Source: Loktanella sp. M215 (GTDB lineage: Bacteria; Pseudomonadota; Alphaproteobacteria; Rhodobacterales; Rhodobacteraceae). From it: a stretch of 64,000 nucleotides of DNA. A program made the position numbers and the translations under genes. The stretch covers positions 62,001 through 126,000 of the forward strand of contig NZ_WMEA01000006.1 of NCBI RefSeq assembly GCF_021735925.1, written 5' to 3'. The notes below the pieces were generated by a model, which saw only the letters and a list, made by a program, of their open reading frames with translations, ran no database searches and was not told where the DNA came from. Of the stretch, positions 36,349-45,796 are shown piece by piece. The stretch's first letter is position 1; every line of letters starts with the position of its first letter.

Positions 36349-37560
36349 TCAGCCGCGTCCCATCTTGCGGTAGATCCGGTCATAGGCGGCCAGCAGTTGT
36401 GGTTCCGTGTGGGACCATGACAGGTCGTTCAGCACCCGCTCGCGTCCCATTGCCCCCATGCGGGCCCGCCCGTCGGGATCGTCCATCAGTGCCGCTATCT
36501 TTTCTGCAAAGTCCACAGGATCGTTGGCGCGCGCATAAAGGCCCGCATTACCAGCAGAGACGCGGCCTTCGGTCAGGTCGAACTGCACCAGCGGCTTTTC
36601 AAGAGTCATGTATTCCATGACCTTGTTCATGGTCGAGATGTCGTTCATCGCGTTCTTGGGGTCCGGTGACACACCGATGTCGATCACGTTCAGTGCGGCC
36701 AGCAGGTCGTCGCCGTAAAGCGCGCCGGTGAAGGTGAAATACGCGTCCAGATCATGCGCCGCCACGTCGCGCTGTACCTCTTCCAACTGTGGACCGAAGC
36801 CCACGATCAGAAAATGCACATCGGTGTTGCCCAGTTTGCGGATCAGGTGATCGGCGGCCAGCACCAGCAGGTCCATGCCTTCCTGCTGGCCGATCACACC
36901 CACATAACCCATGACAGATGCCGCGCCGCGCCGCATCTTGGGGTCGCCGGGACCGGGAATGAAGTTTTCGATCCGCGGGGCGGACCGGACGATAAAGACG
37001 TCTTCGGGCGCCATCTTGCCGCGCCGGACCGCGATGTCACGGAAGCTGCCGTTTGTTGCCATCGACACAGAGGCCGTGGCAAAGGTCATCCGCTCCCAGA
37101 TCAGCATGACGCGGTAGAGCAGACCCTTCTTTCCGAACTTTGCTTCGAACAGTTCCGGGCAGACATCGTGATGGTCGAACATGTAATGCACCCCCCACAG
37201 GCGATACCACAGCGCCAGCAGGAAAATCAGGTCCGGCGGGTTGCAGCCCTGAATGACATCGAAAGGGCGTCGCTGCCATGCGACCCGCGCCAGCCGAAAC
37301 CAGTGCCTGATCGCGTGGCTGTATTCGCGGGCATATGCCAAGGCCCCAGAATGAGCTTCCGGCGGTTCAGTATGGCGGTAGATATGGACACCGTCGATCA
37401 CTTCATAAGGAGTATTCCAGCCCCGTCCCATTGGGCAGATCACGGATACGTCGTAGCCTGCCTGCTTCAGGGTCGTGGCCTCCAGCCAGACGCGGCGGTC
37501 GAGTGGTACGGGCAGGTTTTCGACAACGATCAGGATGTGGCGGTCGGCATGGTCGGTCAT
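36349..37560 (-). CDS. GT4-family glycosyltransferase
   Basis: A 403-residue retaining glycosyltransferase. The N-terminal ILIVVENLPVPLDRRVWLEA, then GYDVSVICP and VIQGCNPPDLIFLLA are typical of the WbuB-like group. The C-terminal domain has VMGYVGVIGQQEGMDLLV, IVGFGPQLEEV and the donor-binding segment around KNAMNDISTMNKVMEYM. It adds a sugar to the EPS lipid-linked repeat. Leftward and alone, it converges on the EPS export genes. Confidence 0.88.
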   Translation of the reverse strand: MTDHADRHILIVVENLPVPLDRRVWLEATTLKQAGYDVSVICPMGRGWNTPYEVIDGVHIYRHTEPPEAHSGALAYAREYSHAIRHWFRLARVAWQRRPFDVIQGCNPPDLIFLLALWYRLWGVHYMFDHHDVCPELFEAKFGKKGLLYRVMLIWERMTFATASVSMATNGSFRDIAVRRGKMAPEDVFIVRSAPRIENFIPGPGDPKMRRGAASVMGYVGVIGQQEGMDLLVLAADHLIRKLGNTDVHFLIVGFGPQLEEVQRDVAAHDLDAYFTFTGALYGDDLLAALNVIDIGVSPDPKNAMNDISTMNKVMEYMTLEKPLVQFDLTEGRVSAGNAGLYARANDPVDFAEKIAALMDDPDGRARMGAMGRERVLNDLSWSHTEPQLLAAYDRIYRKMGRG

Positions 37561-37660
37561 GGAGGTCCAGACAGGCTAAAAGGTCTAGTCATCCCAAGGA
37601 TTGCAGGATGACAAGACGAAACTGAGACAAAGACAGGGCAATTGCTGCCCCGCCGCGCAT

Positions 37661-38638
37661 TTAGGCAATCTTTTTCCCATAGTCACGCTGCAACAAGCAG
37701 ACTGCATATTCCAGCGTTTCACCCAATCCCCAGCCGTTTGAATCGGCCAGATCGCAAAACTCTTTAATCGTATCGGGTCGAGCCTTGAGATTAAGCTGTG
37801 CAGTGCGCCCCGTGCGGCGGCTGCGAAATCCCGGGTTCTCGGCGGCCTGCACCTTTGGTGGTTTGCGCACCGGCGCACCGATCGGCCAATCGCGAGGCCT
37901 GAAGCCCGCCAGATCGTCGACAGAACCCGAAGCAGCGCGCTTGCGTTTCACCTTATGGCTGCCCCGCTGTTCCAGACCTGCCTTGAGTTGCGACAGGACT
38001 TCGGCGGTGAAGGACTGCGCGTTCTTGCAGGCATTTTCCAGATTGGACACCTGTGCGGTCGGCAGATCGCGCAGCAAACCGCCATAATCGAAAATGTCGC
38101 GGTATGCTGCACGTTCGACGATGGGTGTGGAAAACAGGGTGATCCCAGCTTCGATCATTTGGGCGCGAACGCTCTTAAACGATCGGGATGCAACGGCGGC
38201 GCTCGTGCGAGTCATCAGCACACCGTGTGCGATTGATCGTTGCGCCACACGTTTCTGATTGTGGATCAGACGGACCGTCTTGGCTGCCCCGTTGGTATCC
38301 ATCGATCCGCCTTGCGTCGGTATGACAACAAGGTCGGACATGCCAATAGCGTTTGCGGTCATCGTGCTAGCCGTAGCTTCAAGATCTATGATAACGAACT
38401 GGGTTTGGCTGGCGGCGGCGTAGATATGCTGGACAATATCGTCCTCGACTACGTTGGTAATGATGCGAATGTTGTCTGGCTTGCCGGGCAGTGCACCCCA
38501 ATGAGAAATCCAGCGCCCGGGGTCAGCATCAATGATGACAATCTCGGCCTTGCGAGACGCTAGTTCCGAGGCGAGCAACAGGGCTGCAGTCGTTTTGCCA
38601 GCCCCACCTTTAAAGTTTGCAAACGTGATAACGGACAA
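37661..38638 (-). CDS. ParA/VirC1-like partition ATPase with a C-terminal DNA-binding-like tail
   Basis: A 325-residue Walker-type ATPase. The deviant Walker A is FKGGAGKTT (9-17), Walker A' is IIDADPGRW near 35-43, and VIIDLEATAS and VVIPTQGGSMD follow. This pattern is of the ParA/VirC1 group. The last 45 residues (TAQLNLKARPDTIKEFCDLA and on) resemble a ribbon-helix-helix fold. Such proteins are common on plasmids and chromids of roseobacters and agrobacteria. No ParB or replication initiator is seen beside it. The 270-base AT-rich tract just upstream may be its operator or partition site. Confidence 0.8.
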   Translation of the reverse strand: MSVITFANFKGGAGKTTAALLLASELASRKAEIVIIDADPGRWISHWGALPGKPDNIRIITNVVEDDIVQHIYAAASQTQFVIIDLEATASTMTANAIGMSDLVVIPTQGGSMDTNGAAKTVRLIHNQKRVAQRSIAHGVLMTRTSAAVASRSFKSVRAQMIEAGITLFSTPIVERAAYRDIFDYGGLLRDLPTAQVSNLENACKNAQSFTAEVLSQLKAGLEQRGSHKVKRKRAASGSVDDLAGFRPRDWPIGAPVRKPPKVQAAENPGFRSRRTGRTAQLNLKARPDTIKEFCDLADSNGWGLGETLEYAVCLLQRDYGKKIA

Positions 38639-38639
38639 G

Positions 38640-38910
38640 GCCTATTCTTTCGCAAGCTCATATCGATCATATGGCGGCTGTCAGACCGTAAACTATATTT
38701 GGCACGTCGCATAAATTTTGTAAACTAACAGCCAACAATAAATTCGATTTATAATCGATATAAAAATAAATACTATCTAAATGGTATCTTATCGCTAGCT
38801 ACATGGTCGCTATAAAATTTTTACAATTTAAGGTCTGCTATTACCACGCTATCTAATGAATAATGTTACGCTCCGATGCTACTCGTCTTTTTTACTGATC
38901 ATGACTGACA
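38640..38910. other. AT-rich intergenic tract upstream of the ParA-like gene
   Basis: A stretch with strikingly low GC in a GC-rich window, containing ATCGAT-centred palindromes (TTTATAATCGATATAAA near 38746-38762) and repeated TAAA/TATC runs. There is no gene in it. Its place upstream of a ParA ATPase suggests autoregulation, a partition (centromere-like) site or part of a replication origin; no iterons of regular length are evident by eye. Confidence 0.45.
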
Positions 38911-38911
38911 G

Positions 38912-39121
38912 CTATTTGACAGAAGCGCGCGTTATGTCTTGAGATGACGCAGGCATTCCGGTGCCCGACACGATGGCAATTGCCAGAGTAATCACAAAGC
39001 TGACCGTCCCGCACAGAAGATAGAGGCTGACCAGACCCAGCAGGTCGATACCATACCACAGACCCGTCAGGACACCGGCGAATGCGCCAACTATACCACC
39101 TAGAATGCATAGGATGATCAC
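38912..39121 (-). CDS. Small membrane protein with two helices
   Basis: A 69-residue protein with two hydrophobic segments (IILCILGGIVGAFAGVLTG and LVSLYLLCGTVSFVITLAIA) and a polar tail. The GTG at 39121 follows GGAAGGAAC, a strong ribosome site, which favours this frame over the overlapping polar one. It lies between the AT-rich tract and the rhomboid gene. The family is not recognised. Confidence 0.6.
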   Translation of the reverse strand: MIILCILGGIVGAFAGVLTGLWYGIDLLGLVSLYLLCGTVSFVITLAIAIVSGTGMPASSQDITRASVK

Positions 39122-39231
39122 GTCAGGTTCCTTCCGTCATGCGTGGCCTTTCTGTGTTGATTAAGGTCTGAATTGTGGCGGGACTGTGTCACCTTTCCGG
39201 CAGAAACCGGGAGGATTAGATTGGAATTGAT

Positions 39232-39882
39232 TTAACGCCGGGGCCAGATCAGTGCGGCAAAGGCTCCTGTCAGAAATCCGCCCGTATGTGCCTGCCACGC
39301 CACGCTGGTGCCGATGGCGACTCGGCTGACCAGATCGGACAGCACCAGAATTACGGCAATCAGCACCAGACGTCCCACTTTCTGCAGCAAACCGGTCCGG
39401 TTGACGTCCGACCAGAACAGTCGACTGTCGACGCCGTAAACCCCCAGCAGCCCGAACAGGCCGCCGGACGCACCCACCATCGCCGTGTGCTGCGGTCCGA
39501 ACAGGGCGAATACCAACGCCGCCCCGACGCCCGACATCAGATAAAGCAGCGCTGCGTCGCCTGCCGAACGCTGCTCGAGGATCAGTCGCCAGAGCCAGAC
39601 CAGTCCGATCATGTTCACCACCAGGTGCTGTAACCCGGTGTGCAGGAACATGTAGGTCACGAAGATGGTAAAGGATTGTCCCTCAAACAGCACCTTGCCG
39701 CCGCTGATCAAATCCGACTGGAACGCCCCGTAGCGGAATGCAGTGCTGCGCAGGTCGTGGGGGCCCAGCATACCGTGATCCGTCAATTGCAACACCAGCT
39801 CTGGCACAATGCACAAGGTAAGCAAGAGTGTGATGGAAAATGGCAGCCATGGTCGGGTCGGGGGGGGAGCGGATTGCGTCAT
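39232..39882 (-). CDS. Rhomboid-family intramembrane serine protease
   Basis: A 216-residue membrane protease with six hydrophobic segments. The nucleophile lies in GASGGLFG (Ser139) and the catalytic base in AHTGGFLTG (His199); HLVVNMIGL near 87-95 matches the family's HxxxN element. It lies directly downstream of the exosortase (39-base gap, same strand). Rhomboids cleave within the membrane, and a rhomboid subgroup (rhombosortase) processes sorted proteins in other bacteria; a link to exosortase sorting here is only suggested by the position. Confidence 0.87.
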   Translation of the reverse strand: MTQSAPPPTRPWLPFSITLLLTLCIVPELVLQLTDHGMLGPHDLRSTAFRYGAFQSDLISGGKVLFEGQSFTIFVTYMFLHTGLQHLVVNMIGLVWLWRLILEQRSAGDAALLYLMSGVGAALVFALFGPQHTAMVGASGGLFGLLGVYGVDSRLFWSDVNRTGLLQKVGRLVLIAVILVLSDLVSRVAIGTSVAWQAHTGGFLTGAFAALIWPRR

Positions 39883-39921
39883 GTCACTTTGTGACCGGGG
39901 TCGCTAAAGCGGGCAAGGGGT

Positions 39922-41532
39922 CTATTCCGGAATGAAGCGTGGCAGCTTTGGCAGAAGGTCCGCCATAAATTTCTGCATCCGCGCATCCGCATCAGCCTCT
40001 GTTTCGCTCTCGGCAATCGGGGTCACGAAACGCACCAGCGCACCATCCGTCCGACCGATGGTCAGACTGTCATAGACCACATCGATCTTGGCCATGTAGT
40101 CGTTGGTCATCCGCGTGCCCCTCTGTTCGAACCAGTAATATACAAGCTGGCGGGAGAGCCCCTTTTCGATGACGGCGCGGTTGACGTCGAATGTGCCATA
40201 GACCGTATCCGGCATCGCGATCGGTGTCTGAGCGATCGAGAAGATCTCCCACCCACCGACAGGTAGGCAGACTTCCGGCGAATGGATGCCGGAGCCTTCT
40301 GTCTGCTTGTCGTAGTAGGCCGCGAAGAAGTTGATGTAGGTATTGGGATTGCTGGGACTGGTATATACGGCGTTGATGTAATCCGATGCCTTTAGCACCT
40401 GCTCCACATCCGGCTCCAGCGGGATAGTATAGGAATTCCAGTCCAAAATATCACGTGGGAACGCGGAAAACCGGTCGCGGTCGGGCATGATCCGTTCCGG
40501 AGCGGGTGTCAGGATGAAAAGAGCCGAGATCGCAAGGGTTAGGCCGGTTGCCACAATGACCCCAGGTGACGGGGCCACCCGCAGAATACGGCCTGCCTGT
40601 GCGCCTAGCCCGTCGAAATCCATGTCGATAGTATCGCGCAGGCCCAGCGGACTGGGTGTCAGGCGCTGCAGCAGCACGGCCGTCAGGAACAGGATTGCGA
40701 TACAGGCACCGAAGATCACCCAGCCTTCAAAGAAGTGCAAAAACCCTTCCGCCTGGCCGATGCCGTAGCTGTTGACCAGGATACCAATCATGCCAATCCG
40801 AAAGGAATTCATGAAGACGGTCAGTGGCGCCGCCATCATGAACATGACGACCTTGTGCCAGAACGGCCCGCGATACAGGATCGCGAACAGATAACTGAAT
40901 GACAGGATCGGGAACAGGTAGCGTAGGCCGGAACAGGCCTCGGCCACCTGCAGCTTGTAGATGCCCAAGTCGATGACGTTGCCTTCAAGAAAGACGGGGA
41001 TGCCCGCCATCTGAATGAACCACACGCCCAGTTCCGACGAGACCAGCTGCAGGAAGATCGTCAGTTTCCAGTAGACGAACTGGGGCAGGGGCAGCATGAA
41101 GACCAGATGCAGCACCGGCAGCTGATGAGTACGGCCACGAGCCCAGCCAAAGCCGGTCAGCACGACCCCCCCGACCCAGACAATGAAAGCATAGGTCACG
41201 ATATCCGGGATTTGCACCAGATTGCCGAAGATGCCAAAGACTAGCCCGGCCACGATGACGATAATACCGGGAATTCGGTTGGCGGTCACATCCGCCGCTG
41301 CAAGCGGTGCATGCCGCAGCTCGCGCAGGAAAAGATAGAGAGAAATCAGTGGAATCAGCGGACCGTGGCTGTATTCCGGCGTCATCCAGGCCGCACCAAG
41401 TGACTGGAATCCCAGCCAGAAGATCGGCACTGCGGTCGCGATCAGCGCAACGATCCAGAAAAAGCCCCACGGATCTATTGCTGTAAATCGCGCGGCCATT
41501 GAACCGCTCGCAGGTTGCACGCTGTCGGACAT
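39922..41532 (-). CDS. xrtD: VPLPA-CTERM-specific exosortase (XrtD) fused to an EpsI domain
   Basis: The sorting transpeptidase that cleaves proteins at the VPLPA-type C-terminal signal and is tied to EPS production. 536 residues: about eight membrane segments with catalytic Cys200 in EACSGLRYL, Arg245 in NSFRIG and His266 in LHFFEGW; then, from about 340, an EpsI domain with [14 protein letters not shown] and a C-terminal tail. Length and fusion match exosortase D. The visible substrate candidates are the VPxPA protein at 42880-43503 and the truncated gene at 26869-27030. Confidence 0.92.
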   Translation of the reverse strand: MSDSVQPASGSMAARFTAIDPWGFFWIVALIATAVPIFWLGFQSLGAAWMTPEYSHGPLIPLISLYLFLRELRHAPLAAADVTANRIPGIIVIVAGLVFGIFGNLVQIPDIVTYAFIVWVGGVVLTGFGWARGRTHQLPVLHLVFMLPLPQFVYWKLTIFLQLVSSELGVWFIQMAGIPVFLEGNVIDLGIYKLQVAEACSGLRYLFPILSFSYLFAILYRGPFWHKVVMFMMAAPLTVFMNSFRIGMIGILVNSYGIGQAEGFLHFFEGWVIFGACIAILFLTAVLLQRLTPSPLGLRDTIDMDFDGLGAQAGRILRVAPSPGVIVATGLTLAISALFILTPAPERIMPDRDRFSAFPRDILDWNSYTIPLEPDVEQVLKASDYINAVYTSPSNPNTYINFFAAYYDKQTEGSGIHSPEVCLPVGGWEIFSIAQTPIAMPDTVYGTFDVNRAVIEKGLSRQLVYYWFEQRGTRMTNDYMAKIDVVYDSLTIGRTDGALVRFVTPIAESETEADADARMQKFMADLLPKLPRFIPE

Positions 41533-41601
41533 CGATCAGGTCACTCTATGCACAAATAAAATCACGCCCGCTGTTGCAGCCGTTTTTTGCACATAGCAAG
41601 T

Positions 41602-42558
41602 TCATGGGTTTGAATCGATGCTTTTCAGGCCATCAACAAACTGTTTACCAGTTTGCATCCGGGGAGTCCCCGATAACGCGCTTTCGGTCTTGTGCAGCGC
41701 CAGCCAGATCAGCCTATCAGGACGGCTGGCCAAAAGTGTCGCGCAGATGCAGGCCGCCACCGTCATCTCAACCGTGGCCTCTTTCAGCGGGGTGACGCGA
41801 TCCAGAACTGACAGACACAGCGGATGGACCAGATAAACGCCCATGGCCACGTTGGACGCCCATCGCGAAAAAGCCGTCGAATGGGTGGGGCAGAGAGTGC
41901 AAAGGATGAAAACACCGCCTGCGATGGCCAGCTGTGGAACGCCTGCGGTCCAGCCTGCGGCAAACGCGATCCCCATAAAGATGGACCAAATCATCGCCTG
42001 CACCACGGTCCGCCCCTGATAAAACCCCAGCGCAACCCCAAGGCAGACCGCAGGGCCTGCGAATAGCCACTGTGCGATGGGTGTCGGAAACAAGCGGTCC
42101 TGCTGCAGGCCTGACATGGCCAGACCCGTCCCAACAAGAAGCGTGCAAGCGATGACGATGGCGGTCGGCCGCACAAGGCGCAGAGCAGGATAAAGCAGAA
42201 TACTGACCAGAAACGCAAACGGCAGGAACCACAGATGCAGTGCAGGTCCAGTAAGGATCATCCCTGCGTTGAATTCCTGCGAAAGGGGCCGGCCGGTCAG
42301 GGTAGCCTCCAGCAATTTCAGGGTGCCATAAATGGCGGACCAGATCACCCACGGTTGCAGCAACCGGTGCGCGCGGACGATTGTGAATCTGCCGAAATCC
42401 ATGACGTGTGCCGCAGGGCGTGCATAGGCCACAAGCAGGATCAGGAAAAAAGGCAACCCCGCATAGCCGACTGCAGCACCCGGGCCACCTGCGTGGAACG
42501 CAACGATCCCGAAGGCTGCCACCAGCCTTGCAAGATCCAATGTGCCGTTTCGTTCCAT
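41602..42558 (-). CDS. Acyltransferase 3 family membrane protein
   Basis: A 318-residue integral membrane acyltransferase of the kind that O-acetylates or O-succinylates sugars of EPS. It begins MERNGTLDLARLVAAFGIVAFHAG with the family's catalytic His (FHAG), has about ten membrane segments and ends with the WASNVAMGVYLVHPL segment. The frame is open 45 codons upstream, but the ATG at 42558 is the family start and has GGTGGGGA ahead of it. It precedes xrtD in the same direction with a 69-base gap. Confidence 0.85.
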   Translation of the reverse strand: MERNGTLDLARLVAAFGIVAFHAGGPGAAVGYAGLPFFLILLVAYARPAAHVMDFGRFTIVRAHRLLQPWVIWSAIYGTLKLLEATLTGRPLSQEFNAGMILTGPALHLWFLPFAFLVSILLYPALRLVRPTAIVIACTLLVGTGLAMSGLQQDRLFPTPIAQWLFAGPAVCLGVALGFYQGRTVVQAMIWSIFMGIAFAAGWTAGVPQLAIAGGVFILCTLCPTHSTAFSRWASNVAMGVYLVHPLCLSVLDRVTPLKEATVEMTVAACICATLLASRPDRLIWLALHKTESALSGTPRMQTGKQFVDGLKSIDSNP

Positions 42559-42879
42559 GGTACATGTCCCCACCAGACGAGACAAAAATTGACCGGCTTT
42601 GATTAAAATAGTCTTAACGACCTCTTTGATGGTTACCCGACCCGCTGTGACAGCAAATATGCTGGCGCGAGCGCAGGATGCCGGTTGCTTCACAAGGGGC
42701 GGACATCATGTGGCGAGGTATCTTTGCTCATGGCGTGTCGCGTGCTGATCAATCCTTGTGCAATGCGGTCAGAAATTCACATCCTTGATGCGTAGGCCCG
42801 GAAATCGTGGCGATTGCACTTGTCACTTCGTAGTGATGTGTTATCTGCAGAATATTAATAAACGCCTTGGAGAGCTGCC
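42559..42879. promoter_or_regulatory. Divergent intergenic region between the acyltransferase and VPxPA-CTERM genes
   Basis: 321 bases with no credible gene. It must carry the promoters of the leftward acyltransferase-xrtD-rhomboid group and of the sorted protein. The right-hand part is AT-richer (AGAATATTAATAAACG near 42850) and ends with GGAGAGCTGCC before the GTG start at 42880. No clear operator is seen. Confidence 0.4.
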
Positions 42880-43503
42880 GTGAAAAAGATTTTGATGGCC
42901 ATCGCCGCAATGTCATGCTTCGGCAGTGGCGCGAGTGCCGCGACGGTTAACTTTATGGGGTCGTCGTTCTTCACTACAGCGATCAACGCGACCAATCCCG
43001 GGCTTCAGGCAAAAGCGGCCGTTGTTAAGAACAGCGGATCACAAGTCTTTATGTCTGCCCCGCTCAGCTTCGGGCTTGATGCGGTCGGCGATTCATTCAC
43101 GGCTGATCTGTTCATCGTCCGCACGCTGCAAAAAGCGCTGGATGGCAACGACACCATGGCGAAGCCTTTCACGCTGGCCTTCAGCTTCGGTCAGGGTACC
43201 ACGTCGGTCAGCGGCACCACTTATGCCCAGACTGCTGGCGGCATGACATATGGTGTCATCGACTTTACGAATGGTGGTTTCATCAACCTTCGCGACGGCA
43301 CCGCCCTGCGTGTCAGCCTGAATGATGCAACGTTCAATGCAGGCCCCGCAGGCACGTTCACACCGGGCAAGGCGAATGGTGCATTGGTGAATGCAACCTT
43401 TACGCTGTCGCCGGTTCCGGTGCCTGCCAGCCTGCCCTTGGGTCTGTCGGCGATCCTGATGATGGCCTTCGTAGCCAAGCGTCGGAAGTCCACAACGGTC
43501 TGA
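42880..43503 (+). CDS. VPxPA-CTERM sorted secreted protein
   Basis: A 207-residue secreted protein and likely XrtD substrate. A Sec signal peptide (KKILMAIAAMSCFGSGASA, cleavage near GASA-AT) is followed by a beta-rich domain without Cys, then the sorting signal VPVPASLPLGLSAILMMAF and a basic KRRK tail. The GTG start at 42880 has GGAGAG eleven bases upstream. A good terminator follows at 43527-43549, so it is probably monocistronic. The function of the mature domain is not known; these proteins are thought to associate with the EPS matrix. Confidence 0.85.
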   Translation: MKKILMAIAAMSCFGSGASAATVNFMGSSFFTTAINATNPGLQAKAAVVKNSGSQVFMSAPLSFGLDAVGDSFTADLFIVRTLQKALDGNDTMAKPFTLAFSFGQGTTSVSGTTYAQTAGGMTYGVIDFTNGGFINLRDGTALRVSLNDATFNAGPAGTFTPGKANGALVNATFTLSPVPVPASLPLGLSAILMMAFVAKRRKSTTV

Positions 43504-43526
43504 TCCAAAGCGACCACTGCAATACG

Positions 43527-43549
43527 ACGGCGGCTTCGGCCGCCGTTTT
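43527..43549 (+). terminator. Rho-independent terminator after the VPxPA-CTERM gene
   Basis: ACGGCGGC and GCCGCCGT form an 8-bp GC-rich stem around a TTCG tetraloop, followed by a short T-run. It lies 24 bases after the stop codon at 43503. Confidence 0.85.
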
Positions 43550-43612
43550 GCGTTTGTGACCACGCAGTTCGTGCGGCGGGGATGCATCGTGGGGATGTTC
43601 CTAAGTATCGGA

Positions 43613-44161
43613 TCAGATCACCCACCCCCTGCGGCGCATCCAGAGCCAGCCAAGGGCTACGCCTAGTGCGTTCATCATCAGATCGTCCACATCGAACTTG
43701 CGCCATGCACAAGGATAAAGGCCCCATGCCCCGGTCAGTTGTGTCAGCTCGACCAGCAGCGTCAGGCCGATACCAAACATCATCATGCGGCGCCATGTGA
43801 CGACATAGGGGGCTAGAGCGGCCCCGATGGCCGCGCAAAGCACAACGTTCATGACCGTCGCCGCGATGGTCCGGTTCGTGATCCATTTCAGGATCGCGGC
43901 GTCGTTACGATACAGATGCACGAAGGTCTGCAGGAAATTGAACGGGATCAGCTGCGGTTGCGCGCCTTTGATCGGACAGATCATCGCGGCGCGGTCTGGC
44001 AAAGGATGCTGCGTCAATATTAGAAATATCAGCATAGTGAAGATAAGAAATACTAATTCTATAGTGATGCCCCTAAAGCACCATATCAATAAAGATAAAA
44101 TCCCAGTCCCGGCAGTCGTAAAAATGAGCGCAAGGCCTGCAAATTGAAAAAACCAATCCAT
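43613..44161 (-). CDS. VanZ-like family membrane protein
   Basis: A 182-residue protein with four hydrophobic segments and VanZ-family landmarks: IPFNFLQTF, a MNVVLCAAIGAALAP helix and the ELTQ...FDVDDLMMNALGVALGW segment at the C-terminus. The ATG at 44161 is preferred over a TTG one codon earlier. Small VanZ-like proteins are common beside polysaccharide genes, with no established reaction. Its 5' part begins the AT-rich patch that continues through the next gene. Confidence 0.8.
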   Translation of the reverse strand: MDWFFQFAGLALIFTTAGTGILSLLIWCFRGITIELVFLIFTMLIFLILTQHPLPDRAAMICPIKGAQPQLIPFNFLQTFVHLYRNDAAILKWITNRTIAATVMNVVLCAAIGAALAPYVVTWRRMMMFGIGLTLLVELTQLTGAWGLYPCAWRKFDVDDLMMNALGVALGWLWMRRRGWVI

Positions 44162-44202
44162 CAATTAAAATACTGAGATTATCTTAGCCTCTGATCCGAT
44201 TT

Positions 44203-44712
44203 CTATTCTTTGGAATCCGTATCTCCACGATCCACGAGTTTACCCCAATTTGTCGTCATAATATTTGAGCGAATGACTCGCGCTGGATTGCCGGCCACGA
44301 TAGATCTTTCAGGAACGTCTTTCGTAACTATTGCCCCTGCTGCCACTATCGAATGGTCACCAACCCTGACACCTGGCATTATAAAGCTACGCGCACCTAT
44401 TTGACAAAACTTACCAATATGCGTATCGGTATGTTTTCCTACGGTATGATCATGAGATAAAATAACTGCTCCAAAAGATACAGCGCTACCCTCATCAATA
44501 TGTATGCCCTGAGGATAAGTGCGATCAAGCGTAGCCTTTAGTGATATCAAAGTATATGGATGGATATCCATTTTCCACACTTTCACCAAATATATTCTTC
44601 TCATCAAAAGAAATACGTCGCGCAAGCGCGTTCGACATGTCGCTAGGAAACCATAGTTTCCTACAGCCTCCATGAATGTATCAGGATATCTTCCTGTATA
44701 TTTAAATGACAT
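44203..44712 (-). CDS. Hexapeptide-repeat acyltransferase (left-handed beta-helix), low GC
   Basis: A 169-residue O-acetyltransferase-like protein with hexapeptide repeats ([60 protein letters not shown]) and the usual end ARVIRSN. The catalytic His is probably in LSHDHTVG. The base composition is much richer in A and T than the rest of the window, a sign of recent transfer. It probably decorates an EPS sugar. Confidence 0.82.
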   Translation of the reverse strand: MSFKYTGRYPDTFMEAVGNYGFLATCRTRLRDVFLLMRRIYLVKVWKMDIHPYTLISLKATLDRTYPQGIHIDEGSAVSFGAVILSHDHTVGKHTDTHIGKFCQIGARSFIMPGVRVGDHSIVAAGAIVTKDVPERSIVAGNPARVIRSNIMTTNWGKLVDRGDTDSKE

Positions 44713-44782
44713 ATTATCTCCCGTTCGTATTTTAATGCTTTTTACATAATTTTGAGAAGATTATAAGGCGACATTACGACTA

Positions 44783-45643
44783 CTATTTAAAATTTAGAAA
44801 AGCCTGCCGCAACATCCAGCCAGATCGGGCCAATCGCAACCGTGCCAGGGTCATCCACGCCGATCTGCGCTCACCCTCATTCGCAAGAGCGGGGCTGCGC
44901 AAAATGCGCGGGGTGTGCGCCAGGATCGAGAGGGGCATCATGGCAGCACGTGCAAGCCAGCGCAGGCGCCCCATTAGCCCGCTGTTCTGCAGGCCCCAGG
45001 CCTCGTCCGTCAGGCGTTGCCATTTTCGCCGCAACGCCGTCCAGTCCGACCGTGTCGGATGCGCGACCCGCAGTCCATCGTCATGAACCAGTGTAAACCC
45101 TTGCGCGCGGGCACGATGGCACCAGTCAAGATCCTCTGACAGGCCGGTCCTGAAATCGCCTGTCGCTGCAAAGACGCGGCGCGTCGTCAGCAGATTGGCG
45201 GTCACCGAAAAGCCCTTCTTTTCGATGTAGGCGCGATTGTCGAAGGCGAAGACGGTTTCGAATGCTTCCGCACCCGATCGGGGGGCAGGGGTTTCGTCAA
45301 ACACCGTTATAGTGCCCCCGATAATGTCCGCGCGGTCGCAGATCGCAAGCGCCGTCGTGACCCAGTCAGGGCCGGGGACACAGTCGCAGTCCAGAAAGAA
45401 AAGGCGAGGGGCCGTCGTCTCGGCCACCCCGCGATTGCGAGCCATGGCTGCGCCCTTGCGGGACTCGGTGACGAACACGACATCGGGGTAGGTCTGCTGC
45501 AACGCGTCAAGCCTTTGCACCGAACCGTTGTCCACGACGATGGCTTGGACGTCCGGCGTCAGTTGCGGATACAATGCGGACAGGCACCGGCCCAATCGGT
45601 CGGTATCGTTGAAGTGCGGTATGATGACGACAGCGAGTGGCAC
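44783..45643 (-). CDS. GT2-family glycosyltransferase
   Basis: A 286-residue inverting glycosyltransferase with the GT-A fold: PLAVVIIPHFNDTDRLGRCL start, IVVDNGS, GAAMARNRG and the metal-binding DCDCVPGPDW, then DFRTGLSEDLDWCHRARAQG as the acceptor-site segment. The last 70 residues are basic and amphipathic, suggesting membrane contact. It is a single leftward gene; 153 bases separate it from the divergent acyltransferase gene at 45797. Confidence 0.88.
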   Translation of the reverse strand: MPLAVVIIPHFNDTDRLGRCLSALYPQLTPDVQAIVVDNGSVQRLDALQQTYPDVVFVTESRKGAAMARNRGVAETTAPRLFFLDCDCVPGPDWVTTALAICDRADIIGGTITVFDETPAPRSGAEAFETVFAFDNRAYIEKKGFSVTANLLTTRRVFAATGDFRTGLSEDLDWCHRARAQGFTLVHDDGLRVAHPTRSDWTALRRKWQRLTDEAWGLQNSGLMGRLRWLARAAMMPLSILAHTPRILRSPALANEGERRSAWMTLARLRLARSGWMLRQAFLNFK

Positions 45644-45796
45644 ACAATGCCTCTGGTTGGGATCGGGGCGTTTATCGTCTCTTACATCGTGACCAGTCCC
45701 ACAGCCATAGTGTGCGTGGTGCAGGGGATCCTGCCCTTGCCGGGCCTATAAGCGGCGTCTACGCATGGGCAGCCGCACGACAAGGATGGGCCTGCG

